From: Microbulbifer sp. A4B17
GTDB lineage: Bacteria; Pseudomonadota; Gammaproteobacteria; Pseudomonadales; Cellvibrionaceae
DNA: 64,000 bases
Direction of reading: 5' to 3'
NCBI RefSeq assembly: GCF_003076275.1
Contig: NZ_CP029064.1
Location: forward strand, 1,932,501 to 1,996,500
Below the pieces are notes generated by a model. The model worked only from the letters and a program-made list of their open reading frames with translations. It was not told the DNA's origin and did not search any database. Each line of letters opens with the position of its first letter. The first letter of the stretch is position 1. The position numbers and the translations under genes were made by a program. Positions 34,479 to 43,725 of this stretch are shown in pieces.

Positions 34479-35645
34479 TTATTGTTTCGCAGGATCAACG
34501 CGCAGTAAACGGCCTTTGGGGCCATCAGTCAATATATAAAGACTGCCATCCTGGCTAACTTCTGCGTCGCGTACGCGCTCCCCAACAGGAATTCTCAGCT
34601 CGCCAATGGCTGCGCCATCTTTTACTTGAATGATTCTTAAATCCTCGCTCACTAGCCCGGCAGAAAGGAGGCGCCCCTGCCACTCGGGGAAAGCGTTGCC
34701 AGTATAGAGTGTCAGTCCCCCGGGGGCGTGGGTGTCGAGCCAGGCCAGTACTGGTGAGCTGAATTCAGGATCTGTAATTTTAAAGGAAATATTGGAGCCA
34801 TCCCTGTAGTCCCGACCAAAAGTGACCCTTGGCCAGCCGTAATTGCTGCCCACCTTGAGCAGGTTCAGTTCATCGCCACCGGCGGGACCGTGCTCCGAAG
34901 ACCAGATCTCCCCACTTTTATAATCGATTACCAGCCCCTGGGGGTTCCGGTGACCAAAACTCCAGATTTGCGGTAGGGCATCTGCTTGGTTATTAAAGGG
35001 GTTGTCGTCGGGAATGGAGCCATCTCCATTAATGCGAATAATGGATCCGAAGTGGGTTTGTAGGTTTTGTGCCTGTTCCCGGGCAAAGATGTCGAGGAAT
35101 TCTTGTGGGGGGTTGCCGCCGTCGCCAATGGTGGCCAGCAACGTTTTATCCGGTAGGAAGGCGAGACGGGAACCAAAGTGGGCGCCGTTATTTTTACTCT
35201 GCGCGGATTTAAATATTTCTTCAAAGTTTTCCAGTTTACCGTGATTCCATTTGGCCCGGCCAATGGCAAGCCGGTTGCTGTCCATATTGCCAGTTGCATA
35301 GCTGAAGTAGACCATTTGGTCCTGGGTAAAATTAGGGCTCACAGCAACATCTAGTAGGCCACCTTGTCCCAGGAATAATATCTCTGTAGGAAACTCAATG
35401 GACTCGGGTGATAGTTTCCCATCGCTTATAAGTCTGAGCTGCCCACTGCGCTGGGTGATAAGAAAACTTCCATCGGGCAGACTGGCGATTCCCCAAGGGT
35501 ATTCAAGTGGGCCAGCTATTGAAGTGAGTGTTACTTCCTCGGCGAGGGGAATAGTTCCCCGGGAGATCATGGGGTTGCCCAGACAATTCGCGGAAGTGCT
35601 TAAAAGGATGCAGATCGCGACAGCTAAAATAGAGGTGTGTTTCAC
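34479..35645 (-). CDS. PQQ-dependent sugar dehydrogenase (soluble aldose dehydrogenase, YliI-like)
   Basis: This 388-residue protein begins with a signal peptide (about 1-23, ending ANCLG; a lipobox-like Cys at 21 is not followed by the usual context). It is a six-bladed propeller of the soluble glucose dehydrogenase group. Family features are LEYPWGIASLPDGSFLITQR, GQGGLLDVAVSPNFTQDQ, NGAHFGSRLAFLPD, GHRNPQGLVID, WSSEHGPAGGDELN with the PQQ/Ca region, and NYGWPRVTFGRDY. Enzymes of this group oxidise aldoses in the periplasm using PQQ. It is a single gene, divergent from a DUF2905 gene. Confidence 0.9.
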   Translation of the reverse strand: MKHTSILAVAICILLSTSANCLGNPMISRGTIPLAEEVTLTSIAGPLEYPWGIASLPDGSFLITQRSGQLRLISDGKLSPESIEFPTEILFLGQGGLLDVAVSPNFTQDQMVYFSYATGNMDSNRLAIGRAKWNHGKLENFEEIFKSAQSKNNGAHFGSRLAFLPDKTLLATIGDGGNPPQEFLDIFAREQAQNLQTHFGSIIRINGDGSIPDDNPFNNQADALPQIWSFGHRNPQGLVIDYKSGEIWSSEHGPAGGDELNLLKVGSNYGWPRVTFGRDYRDGSNISFKITDPEFSSPVLAWLDTHAPGGLTLYTGNAFPEWQGRLLSAGLVSEDLRIIQVKDGAAIGELRIPVGERVRDAEVSQDGSLYILTDGPKGRLLRVDPAKQ

Positions 35646-35790
35646 CGCAAAGTCCCTTTTGATTTGCTGGGGGTTTGAGCATAGATAGAGTATTCGCTAG
35701 GGGATGTCCAGGCATTGCGTCAGGGGGATTTTCTTCAAGTGTAGGGTAACGCTTAGGGCGTTTAATCACTCTATAAGAGGGTAGAAAAAT

Positions 35791-35997
35791 ATGTCCCGTT
35801 GGTTGATTGTCGCAGGAATAATTTTAGTGCTGGTCGGGGTCCTATTGCACTTTGCCCCAGGTCTATTCAGCTGGTTTGGGCGTTTGCCGGGGGATATTCG
35901 TGTGGAATCAGGGCGCACCCGGTTTTACTTCCCTATTGTGTCGATGATTATCATTAGTCTGGTGCTGAGTCTATTGGTAAATTTATTTCGGCGTTAA
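35791..35997 (+). CDS. DUF2905 family small membrane protein
   Basis: The 68-residue protein has two transmembrane helices (about 4-26 and 45-66) separated by LFSWFGRLPGDIRVESGRTR, the DUF2905 signature. The family's function is unknown. It has a good upstream region, and a 13-bp perfect hairpin follows. Confidence 0.88.
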   Translation: MSRWLIVAGIILVLVGVLLHFAPGLFSWFGRLPGDIRVESGRTRFYFPIVSMIIISLVLSLLVNLFRR

Positions 35998-36003
35998 TTA
36001 AAA

Positions 36004-36031
36004 ACCACCAGGACAACATTGTCCTGGTGGT
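36004..36031. terminator. 13-bp perfect hairpin after the DUF2905 gene
   Basis: ACCACCAGGACAA (36004-36016) pairs with TTGTCCTGGTGGT (36019-36031) around two bases. There is no T-run. It starts within 10 bases of the stop codon. Confidence 0.7.
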
Positions 36032-36380
36032 GAGAGGGGGTTATGGAGTGTAGCGAAAGCGCATCAGCTTGAAGGGTGGCTTCTGCAGCGGGTATTTAGC
36101 TGGTCCTTTCAAGTCAGCCTTCAGTTTTGTTATTTACACAAACTATAAGTAATTATTTTTCTACATCATGGTTAAAGTAGCTGGTGGACCGGGATACTGG
36201 TAGAAACAGTGTTATTTTAAAAAGTACTTAGTAACCCAGTTTATCAGCAGGTATACCCGTTCTATTTATTGCTATTCAGGTTGAATTGGGGATAGGTATT
36301 AATTGTATTTAACAGAATAAAGAAGTGATGGAGCTTATCTAGGTGAGTGAATAGCAGAAAAGTTTTTTGAGCGGCAAAAT
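36032..36380. other. Intergenic region between DUF2905 and the heme receptor 3' end
   Basis: About 350 AT-rich bases; I see no gene, repeat or structured RNA. Confidence 0.4.
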
Positions 36381-36407
36381 AAAAAAAGGCCGCATGGGAG
36401 TACGGCC
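36381..36407 (-). terminator. Intrinsic terminator of the minus-strand TonB receptor gene
   Basis: GGCCG (36388-36392) pairs with CGGCC (36403-36407); the A-run at 36381-36387 is the T-run of the minus-strand transcript. Confidence 0.8.
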
Positions 36408-36452
36408 ATCAAGGGACTTATTTGCGAGATAGGAGAGTGTAAAACTCGTTAA

Positions 36453-38624
36453 TTAAAAATCGTATCTGATTGACGCAGAGAAAGTACGCCCCGGCGCCGC
36501 ATTGACAGAAAGATCGCTACCTTCATCCCAGCCTGCAACATTCAGGTAGGGAACGTAGTATTTATCCATCAGGTTGTTAACCGCCAGGTTCACAGACATG
36601 GAGTCCATTACCTGATAGCCCAGGGTCCAGTCCATAGTGCCATAACCGGCAGTTTCAGTAGCGCCGTCATTCACTTTTTCCATGCGGTCTGCCCAGCGCA
36701 CCAGTACCTGGCTGGAGAGTTTGGCTCCGCTGTAGCTTGCACCGACCACGCCAGAAAGTGGGCTGATGCTGGTTAGGTATTCACCGGTGGTGTCGTTTTC
36801 GCCGCGCTGGTAACTGGCATTTGCAAACAATTCGATTGTTGGAGACAGGTACCAGCTGGCGCTCGCCTCTATACCTTTGATGGTGACAGATTCGATGTTC
36901 TGGTACTGGTACTGCTCAAATACATGAGAAAAACTACCGTCGTCATCGAATACGGTTTCGCTGTTAACAAGTGTGGTTTCCAGGAAATCATCGTATTCGG
37001 TATAAAACGCTGCAGTACTGAAAGCTACTGGGCCCAAGTGCCCTCGCAGGCCGAGCTCGAAGGTGTCACTGGTTTCTGGTGACAGATCGTCGGCGGGCAG
37101 AACCTCGTAGATGTAACTGGAGGTCGGCTGCAGGTAGTGCTCGATATAGGCTAAATCGTAGGCCGGCACTTTAAAGCCCTGTCCGTATTGGGCAAAGGCG
37201 GACAGTTTCGGATTGATTCGATACAGAGTGCCCAGGTTGAAGGAAACATTGCTTTCTTCAATGGTGGCAAATGGTGTGCCGTCAGTCTTCAATGCGCCGT
37301 TCGGGTCCATTTCGTACCAGTCGTAGCGCAGGCCCGGGGTTACGGTCAGCTGGCCATTGGCAAATGACATTTGGTCATTGATAAACAGGCCGGCGCGCGC
37401 CACTTCGTTTTCCGGGAATTTCTCGGTGGTGGAGTCCAGGGTGGAGCTACCCGCAACTTCACGGTATTGGTGAACGGTACGCTCGCTCTCGGTTTGCTCC
37501 AGGTCCAGGCCGTAACCCAGGGTGTGGGTTTCATTCAGGGTTTTGCTGGCGTTGGACAGCAGGCCGATAGTGTCCTGACGGTAGAGACCTGTCTCCCACA
37601 TATCGCGGATTTCAATTACACCGAACATGGGGGCGTTGATGTCCAGTTGCCCGTACTGCTCGTCTTCCTGTTCAGACTTGTTGTTGTACAAGCTGATATT
37701 GACCTGATCGTAAATCGCAGTTGGAGTCTCACTGTGGTAGCGGAGCTGGTAAGCAGTGGTTTCTTTGTCGGAAACAGATTGTTCAGCGACGATGTTGTAG
37801 CCGTAGTCGGCCAGGCCGCGGAAGTAATACAGCAGGCCATCGGCACTGTCACCGACAGTTTCCTGGTTCCAGTGGTCAATGCTGAAACTGATAAAGTCTT
37901 CGCCACCCAGGTTGTACTTGCCTTTGTACAGGATGCTCTTCGATTCAATCTCGAAGGGGTCCTGGGTTTCGTCGTAGTTCTGCTGTTCTTCACCATCGCG
38001 GAAGGTGGTGTGCAGTAACTGCTCAAAATTGCCGGTGCGCAGGGCAAGGGTAGGGGAAACATTGTGCTGGCTGGTGATGCCGTTGTAGCCGGTCTTGATA
38101 GATCCGCCAAACTGCTCGCCATCTTCCAGGTAGTCGGAAGCATCTTTGGTGGTGAATACTACGATACCGGCAAGGGCGTCTGAACCGTACAGGGAAGAGG
38201 CTGCACCTTTGGCAACTTCAACCTGCTTTAAGGTGTCCACTTCAATAAAGCCGCGACCAATAATATCGTTTTGGCCATTGGCGCCATAACCCTCATTCAC
38301 CCGCATACCGTCTTTGATAATCAGTACACGGTCGCCGCCCATGCCGCGCACCAGAATATTCTGTGCACCGCCAGCCTCGCCGGTTACTTCAACGCCAGGT
38401 TCGTATTGGAACAGCTGGTTCATATCATTGAGCTGAAGCTGCTCAATTTCTTCATTGGTCACCACGGAAACGCTGCCCGCAACGTCTTTCAGGGGTTTTT
38501 CTGCGCGCCCGCTGACGACGATCAGCTCGAGATCATTGCTGTACGGAGAGGTCGGGGTCTCTGCGTACAGGTTTGAAGCGGAGGCTAAGCCCAAAATGGC
38601 TGCTGCTAGTGGGCGACGTTTCAT
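36453..38624 (-). CDS. hmuR: TonB-dependent heme/hemoglobin receptor (HmuR/HemR family)
   Basis: This 723-residue outer-membrane receptor has a signal peptide (about 1-21, ending NLYA) and a TonB-box-like LELIVVSG. The plug follows at about 40-160 (VTNEEIEQLQLNDMNQLFQY, NILVRGMGGDRVLIIKDG, EVAKGAASSLYGSDALAGIV). The barrel contains FKVPAYDLAY and LSPETS, which occupy the places of the FRAP and NPNL motifs of heme receptors but differ in sequence. It ends SASIRYDF. The match to the TonB-hemoglobin/lactoferrin family and the divergent CobN-like cluster support heme as ligand. Ligand residues diverge from FRAP/NPNL, so another porphyrin is possible. A Fur-box-like site lies between the two transcripts. 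Confidence 0.88.
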   Translation of the reverse strand: MKRRPLAAAILGLASASNLYAETPTSPYSNDLELIVVSGRAEKPLKDVAGSVSVVTNEEIEQLQLNDMNQLFQYEPGVEVTGEAGGAQNILVRGMGGDRVLIIKDGMRVNEGYGANGQNDIIGRGFIEVDTLKQVEVAKGAASSLYGSDALAGIVVFTTKDASDYLEDGEQFGGSIKTGYNGITSQHNVSPTLALRTGNFEQLLHTTFRDGEEQQNYDETQDPFEIESKSILYKGKYNLGGEDFISFSIDHWNQETVGDSADGLLYYFRGLADYGYNIVAEQSVSDKETTAYQLRYHSETPTAIYDQVNISLYNNKSEQEDEQYGQLDINAPMFGVIEIRDMWETGLYRQDTIGLLSNASKTLNETHTLGYGLDLEQTESERTVHQYREVAGSSTLDSTTEKFPENEVARAGLFINDQMSFANGQLTVTPGLRYDWYEMDPNGALKTDGTPFATIEESNVSFNLGTLYRINPKLSAFAQYGQGFKVPAYDLAYIEHYLQPTSSYIYEVLPADDLSPETSDTFELGLRGHLGPVAFSTAAFYTEYDDFLETTLVNSETVFDDDGSFSHVFEQYQYQNIESVTIKGIEASASWYLSPTIELFANASYQRGENDTTGEYLTSISPLSGVVGASYSGAKLSSQVLVRWADRMEKVNDGATETAGYGTMDWTLGYQVMDSMSVNLAVNNLMDKYYVPYLNVAGWDEGSDLSVNAAPGRTFSASIRYDF

Positions 38625-38745
38625 GGTGAATTCCTTGATGTCGTTGATTCGGTCTGCTCGTTAAGGGTCTCTGGTTGCCCTTTCGCTTGGTCTTGTCGAC
38701 CAGTTCGGAGCGAGATTATATGGATACTTATTAAAATGTAAAGGT

Positions 38746-38766
38746 AAATGCGAATCAATATCAATT
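38746..38766. promoter_or_regulatory. Fur-box-like site between the heme receptor and the ExbB-like gene
   Basis: The sequence AAATGCGAATCAATATCAAT at 38746 onward, read on the other strand as TTGATATTGATTCGCATTT, matches the pattern of repeated GATAAT-type Fur hexamers. It is placed to control both divergent transcripts. Confidence 0.6.
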
Positions 38767-38853
38767 AGATTAAATTTGACCTTAAAAGTTTCTTTGGGTA
38801 GTTTCCGCTCAAATTTGTGAACGGCATCAATAGTGGGGCTTGGGAGGCTTGCA

Positions 38854-39384
38854 GTGAATATTCAATCAGTTGAGACCTTAATGGCGGATGTGGCCGACCT
38901 GTTTATGGCCCCAGTATTACTGGCGATCCTGGTACTTTTTATCTACTCGCTTTATGCCGCCGGGCGCTTTATTTCACTGTGGATGCTTCGCCGTAAAAAT
39001 GCCGGAGCCTATCGGTTGGCATTGAAGCAAGGTCGGGTTGAGCGCCTGCCGGGCTACCAAGTGCACAATTTTTACGTGAATAACCCTTTGGCATGTGACG
39101 ACGAATTGGAAGTTTTTGCGTTGAGAAAACTGGAACTTCTTCGTATGGCTACCCGGATCGCGCCCATGTTGGGTTTGATTGCCACCATGATTCCCATGGG
39201 GCCGGCACTTCGCGCCCTGGCCGATGGCAATATCCAGGGAATCAGTGAAAACCTGATTATTGCTTTCGCCGCTGTGATCTGGGGCTTGGTAATTTCCACG
39301 ATTACCTTTTGGCCTGCCTCAGTGAAAAAACGCTGGTTTGCCTCTGAGCTGATCAATATCCGCAAGCTGAAGGAGGCCGACTGA
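38854..39384 (+). CDS. MotA/TolQ/ExbB-like proton channel subunit (HmuU-like)
   Basis: The start is GTG 38854, with GGAGG 7 bases upstream, giving 176 residues. A first transmembrane helix at about 17-40 (APVLLAILVLFIYSLYAAGR) precedes a cytoplasmic region with a short ALRKLELLRMATRIAPMLGL stretch typical of TolQ/ExbB (the conserved xAPxLGLLGT segment, here APMLGLIATMIPMGPAL). A last helix at about 130-155 (LIIAFAAVIWGLVIST) follows. The Thr-rich channel helices fit the proton-channel family. It overlaps the next gene by one base (the ATGA-type overlap at 39382-39385). It forms an operon with DUF2149 and the CobN-like chelatase, as in Hmu clusters of Bacteroidetes. Confidence 0.85.
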   Translation: MNIQSVETLMADVADLFMAPVLLAILVLFIYSLYAAGRFISLWMLRRKNAGAYRLALKQGRVERLPGYQVHNFYVNNPLACDDELEVFALRKLELLRMATRIAPMLGLIATMIPMGPALRALADGNIQGISENLIIAFAAVIWGLVISTITFWPASVKKRWFASELINIRKLKEAD

Positions 39385-39737
39385 TGCGCTTCCTCGACGA
39401 AGATGAAGAACTGAATCCTATTCTGAGCGCGGTGAACCTGATCGATGTGTTTCTGGTCATTATCGCCGCGCTGCTGATTGCCATTGCGCAAAATCCCTTG
39501 AACGTTTTTTCCAATGAAAAGGTCACGGTGATTAAAAATGCCGGCGAACCCAATATGGAAGTGATCGTCAAGGACGGTAAGGAAATCAAACAATACAAAT
39601 CCACCGGGGAAATTGGCTCAGGGGAGGGCACCCGTGCGGGAGTGGCTTACCAGATGGCCGATGGCAGCCTGGTTTATGTACCGGAAGGGGAAGATAAAGA
39701 TGCTCCCGCCGGTGAAAAAGCTTCGGGGGGGAATTAG
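39384..39737 (+). CDS. DUF2149 protein (HmuV-like; ExbD-like candidate)
   Basis: The 117-residue product has a short polar N-terminus and one transmembrane helix at about 17-35: LSAVNLIDVFLVIIAALLIA. The Asp at 21 near the start of the helix sits where ExbD/TolR proteins carry their proton-translocating Asp (PLIDVVFLLL). A small periplasmic domain follows (about 45-90) and a polar Glu/Gly-rich tail. DUF2149 is known to co-occur with a MotA/TolQ/ExbB protein and CobN-like proteins. The start overlaps the stop of the ExbB-like gene, and the next gene starts within its stop codon. An ExbD role is inference. Confidence 0.8.
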   Translation: MRFLDEDEELNPILSAVNLIDVFLVIIAALLIAIAQNPLNVFSNEKVTVIKNAGEPNMEVIVKDGKEIKQYKSTGEIGSGEGTRAGVAYQMADGSLVYVPEGEDKDAPAGEKASGGN

Positions 39738-42700
39738 TGGTGCGTAATAAACTATGGGCACGTTTTATGTGCCTGTTGATGAGCTTGGCTTTTGCAACCT
39801 TTGCCCAGGCCAGCGATAAACCCAAAGTACTCTTGATGATGTCGAGCCACACGGCCAAGGCAAAAGGTACATTGCTGACTGATCTCTCTGCAGACCAACC
39901 CTTTGAGCTGGAGATCTTTAACAGCAAAGGTAAGAACGATGAGGAAATCGACCTGGCTTGGTCTTCCGCTGAACTGATAATGTTGGATGGCATCAACCCG
40001 GCGCTTTCTGCTTTTATGTTTGGCAAGTTCCAGCCAATGCTAGCCAAGCATCCGCAAGTTCCGGTGATTTCCCTGGGGGATGCAGATAATAAGTCCATGA
40101 ACCAGGGGTTGGCAGAGTCCGAGCATCGAGCGATTGCCGCTTATTTTAATAATGCGGGCCGCAAAAACTACCGTCATATGATGCAGTTTTTGTCGGCAGA
40201 GGTATTTGACCTTTCCAGTGGCTCAGTACCGGAACCGATGATTGTGCCCAAGGTGGGTTTTTATCATCCCCGCCTGGAGCAGCTTGTCACCGACAAAGAG
40301 GAATTTTTCTTTGACTGGTTAAATCCCGCTGAGCAGCAACCAGTGATTGCCGTGGCTATCCATCGCTCCGTGGTGGATTACGAACAGCAGCAGGTTGTCG
40401 ATACCCTGTTGAATGGTCTTGAGTCTAAAGGTGCCAAGGCTTTTGCCTTCTTCTTTGAAGGTGAAGACTTGCCGCTTTCCTATCCGGACCTATTGCAAAC
40501 CGATAGCGGCAATACCCGTGTCGACTTGATGATTAATTACCGCTCCCTGCACTATGTCAGCAAACGTCGTGCTGAATTTGAGAAGCTGGGAGTGCCGGTT
40601 ATTCATGCACTCAATTACACCGAGGGCAGCGAAGAAGAATTTTTTGCCGATAACAGCGGTGTATCTCCATCCCTGACACCATTCTTCCTGGTAATGCCTG
40701 AAGATACTGGCAGCATCGATCCGGTAATTATCGCTGCCAATAAAGACGGCAATAAAATAGTGATGGATGTACAGATGCAGGCCTTGATTGAGCGCGCTTG
40801 GAATCACGCCTCCCTCGCTTATCAAAGTAACACCAATAAAAAGGTGGCAACGTTTATTTGGAACTACCCGCCCGGGGAAAAAAATATCGGTGCGGCTTTC
40901 CTGGATGTACCCAGCTCGATTGAGTCGATTGCCCAGGCAATGCGCGAAAGAGGCTATGAGGTACATATCAGGGACTCAAAAACCCTTATCGATTGGGCCG
41001 GGCAGTTGTTGCGCCCCTATTATCGTCGCGAAGAGAGCGTAGCCTTGATCGATAAAGGGCTGGCTGATTGGATGCCGCTGTCCACCTATCAAGCCTGGTT
41101 TAACCAACTGCCTGCAACTGTGCGAGATCCTATTGTAGAGCGTTGGGGCAAGCCGGAAGACAATGCCATGTTGGCCGAACATAACGGCGAGCCTGCATTC
41201 GTTATTCCCCGGATGACCCTCGGCAATTTAATTGTGTTGCCGCAAGGGGTTCGCGCGGACAATGCCAAGGATCACTCCTCGCTCTACCACGATATGAAAA
41301 CCCCGGTTAACCACGCCTACCTGGCGGTTTACCTCTATGCGCGGGAAACCTTTGGTGCCGATGCCTATATTCACCTTGGAACCCATGGCTCCCAGGAGTG
41401 GCTCACTGGCAAAGAGCGGGGCCTGTCGGTTTATGATGCACCCAGCTTGGCACTGGGAAATATCCCGGTGTTCTACCCCTACATTATCGATAATGTGGGA
41501 GAGGCCATGCAGGCCAAGCGCCGTGGCCGTGCCACCATGATCAGCCACTTAACCCCAGGCTTTGCGAAAGCGGGCCTGTATGCGGAAGTGGCTGAGTTGT
41601 CTGAGTTAATTGGCAATTACCTGGTATTGTCTGAGGGGCAGACCCGGGCCAATACCCAAGAGCGTATTATCGGTCTGGCCGAAGAGCTTAATATGCTCAA
41701 GGATCTGGAAATCAGTGCTGAAGCCTTAAGTGCGGATTTTGATGGCCAGCTGAGCCGCTTGCAGGATCATTTGGGTCAACTGGCAGAGATGAGCCAGCCA
41801 TTGGGCATCCATCGTTTTGGTCAGCTGCCAAAAACCGAACACCTCACCAGCACCATGTTGCAAATGCTGGGTGAAGGGTTTATCACCGCAGCGGATGAAT
41901 ATGAGGCGGAGCACGGGTTGCGTTTGCCGGAAGAGCAAACCCGGGACGAGCGCAATGTTGTGGCTTTGGAAGCGCAGGCGGGGTTCCAGTTGCTGGATAC
42001 CTTCCTGGAGGCCGGTGAGCTGGAGCAGGTTCCTGAGCCCTTGCAGGCCCAGTTGGATCAGGCCCGGGAATACTCCGATAACTTTGCCAAAATTGCCGAG
42101 CTGGAAAACCTGATGTCGGCACTCGATGGTAACTACATTCCTGTAAGCCATGGGGGTGACCCGATCCGCAACCCGCAGGCGGTGCCCACCGGCCGTAACC
42201 TGATTGGCTTTAACCCGGCTAAGGTGCCGTCGAAGGAAGCCTATGAAGCTGGTGTACAGCTGATGGACCAGACCATTGCTGACTACCATGCAAAGCACGG
42301 CCGCTTCCCGGACAAGTTGGCATTCTCCCTGTGGTCCCTGGAAACCATGCGCCACCAGGGAGCCCTGGAAGCCCAGATCCTGCACGCCCTGGGCCTAAAA
42401 CCCAAGTGGAACCAGCAGGGCAATGTTACCGGTACAGAAGTTATTCCCCATTCGGAATTAAAGCGCCCGCGTATTGATGTCGTAATCTCTGCGACAGGCC
42501 TTTATCGGGATGCTTTCCCCAACGTGATACTGTGGTTGGCAGAAGCCATCGATAAAGTGGCGCAGATGAAAGAAGACAATAACTTTGTCTACCGCCACAG
42601 CCAGGCATTGCAACAGCAGCTGCTGGAAGACGGCAACAATGAAGAGGATTCACGTTATTTGTCATCGGTGCGTATCTTCTCCAATGAAAGCGGCAACTAT

Positions 42701-43681
42701 GGAACGGGCCTTGCCGCCGCCAGCCTGGCCTCTGACAGTTGGGAGGGGGATGACAAGCTCGCTGACCTCTATATGCGCCGTATGGGCTTTGCCTATGGCA
42801 AAGATGAATCCCGCTGGAGCGAGGATCAGCGCAGTGTTGAGCTGTACGGCAAGGTGCTGTCTGGCACCGATGGGGTGATTTTCTCCCGCTCCACCAACCT
42901 CTACGCCATGATGACCAATGACGATCCCTTCCAATACTTTGGCGGTATCGGTCTGGCGGTTCGCAATCTGGATGGCGCAACGCCGGAAATGTATGTTTCC
43001 AATTTGCGTCGCAAAGATAACGTAAAAGCGCAAACCCTTGCGGAGTTCGTTAACCAGGAAATGCGCAGCCGTTACTTCCACCCCCGCTGGATTGAGGCGA
43101 TGCAGGACTCCGGCTACGCCGGCGCTACCGCTATCCTGGATCGCGTCAACAATATGTGGGGCTGGGAAGTAATGACCCCGGAAACCATTCGCGACGACCA
43201 ATGGCAGGAAATGTTTGAAGTCTACGTGGATGACAAATATGAAATGGATATGCGCGAATTCTTCGAAGAGCACAATGCTGAGGCCCTGGCCCAGATGTTG
43301 GAGCGAATGCTGGAAGCGGTGCGCAAGGGATATTGGGATGCGAAGCCTGAAACCCTGGAGAAAATGGTAGAGACTTACACTGAGCTGGCAAATCAGTTTG
43401 ATGTGGCTGCCGACAATGACAAGTTTAAGGAATTCGTCAATCAGCAGGCATTAGGGTTCGGCCTCGCGGCCCTGGCCAATGCCCAGGCGTTGGATAACCC
43501 TCAGGTTAGCAGCGCCAATGCTGCGCAACAGGTCAGTGGCCAGAAGCTGGAGCAGGTTGCAGAGCCGACTCCCAGTGATAAGCCGGAAAAGCTCATATGG
43601 CTACTGTTGATGGCTATTGTGTTGGCAGGCTTTGTCAGCGGTTTCTTTGATCATAAGTGGGTGCGAACCAAGCCCGCTTAA
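39737..43681 (+). CDS. Exported CobN-like chelatase (HmuS-like, candidate heme dechelatase)
   Basis: This 1314-residue protein belongs to the CobN/BchH large-subunit family. Start GTG 39737 overlaps the stop of the preceding gene. Unlike cytosolic CobN it begins with a signal peptide (about 1-25, ending TFAQA) and ends with a transmembrane helix (about 1283-1305, LIWLLLMAIVLAGFVSGFF), so most of the protein should lie in the periplasm. Conserved CobN segments are VATFIWNYPPGEKNIGAAF, HLGTHGSQEWLTGKE with His546 and His550, ADGxxx-like loops, and NESGNYGTGL near 984. No CobS/CobT or BchI/BchD ATPase is nearby, so an energy source other than ATP is likely. In Bacteroides, HmuS of this type takes iron from heme. 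Its role here is inferred from that. Confidence 0.85.
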   Translation: MVRNKLWARFMCLLMSLAFATFAQASDKPKVLLMMSSHTAKAKGTLLTDLSADQPFELEIFNSKGKNDEEIDLAWSSAELIMLDGINPALSAFMFGKFQPMLAKHPQVPVISLGDADNKSMNQGLAESEHRAIAAYFNNAGRKNYRHMMQFLSAEVFDLSSGSVPEPMIVPKVGFYHPRLEQLVTDKEEFFFDWLNPAEQQPVIAVAIHRSVVDYEQQQVVDTLLNGLESKGAKAFAFFFEGEDLPLSYPDLLQTDSGNTRVDLMINYRSLHYVSKRRAEFEKLGVPVIHALNYTEGSEEEFFADNSGVSPSLTPFFLVMPEDTGSIDPVIIAANKDGNKIVMDVQMQALIERAWNHASLAYQSNTNKKVATFIWNYPPGEKNIGAAFLDVPSSIESIAQAMRERGYEVHIRDSKTLIDWAGQLLRPYYRREESVALIDKGLADWMPLSTYQAWFNQLPATVRDPIVERWGKPEDNAMLAEHNGEPAFVIPRMTLGNLIVLPQGVRADNAKDHSSLYHDMKTPVNHAYLAVYLYARETFGADAYIHLGTHGSQEWLTGKERGLSVYDAPSLALGNIPVFYPYIIDNVGEAMQAKRRGRATMISHLTPGFAKAGLYAEVAELSELIGNYLVLSEGQTRANTQERIIGLAEELNMLKDLEISAEALSADFDGQLSRLQDHLGQLAEMSQPLGIHRFGQLPKTEHLTSTMLQMLGEGFITAADEYEAEHGLRLPEEQTRDERNVVALEAQAGFQLLDTFLEAGELEQVPEPLQAQLDQAREYSDNFAKIAELENLMSALDGNYIPVSHGGDPIRNPQAVPTGRNLIGFNPAKVPSKEAYEAGVQLMDQTIADYHAKHGRFPDKLAFSLWSLETMRHQGALEAQILHALGLKPKWNQQGNVTGTEVIPHSELKRPRIDVVISATGLYRDAFPNVILWLAEAIDKVAQMKEDNNFVYRHSQALQQQLLEDGNNEEDSRYLSSVRIFSNESGNYGTGLAAASLASDSWEGDDKLADLYMRRMGFAYGKDESRWSEDQRSVELYGKVLSGTDGVIFSRSTNLYAMMTNDDPFQYFGGIGLAVRNLDGATPEMYVSNLRRKDNVKAQTLAEFVNQEMRSRYFHPRWIEAMQDSGYAGATAILDRVNNMWGWEVMTPETIRDDQWQEMFEVYVDDKYEMDMREFFEEHNAEALAQMLERMLEAVRKGYWDAKPETLEKMVETYTELANQFDVAADNDKFKEFVNQQALGFGLAALANAQALDNPQVSSANAAQQVSGQKLEQVAEPTPSDKPEKLIWLLLMAIVLAGFVSGFFDHKWVRTKPA

Positions 43682-43694
43682 TGCCCTTCTTCAA

Positions 43695-43725
43695 CGGCTC
43701 TCGGTCTATTTAAGATCGGGAGCCG
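43695..43725 (+). terminator. Hairpin after the CobN-like gene
   Basis: GGCTCTCGGTCT pairs with AGATCGGGAGCC (two G-T pairs) around 5 bases, 14 bases after the stop codon. There is no T-run. Confidence 0.5.

Noticed and set aside
39737..43681. Calling the CobN-like protein a cobalamin biosynthesis enzyme
   Set aside because: It has a signal peptide and C-terminal anchor, lies with ExbB-like and DUF2149 genes and a heme-type receptor, and no cob genes are near.
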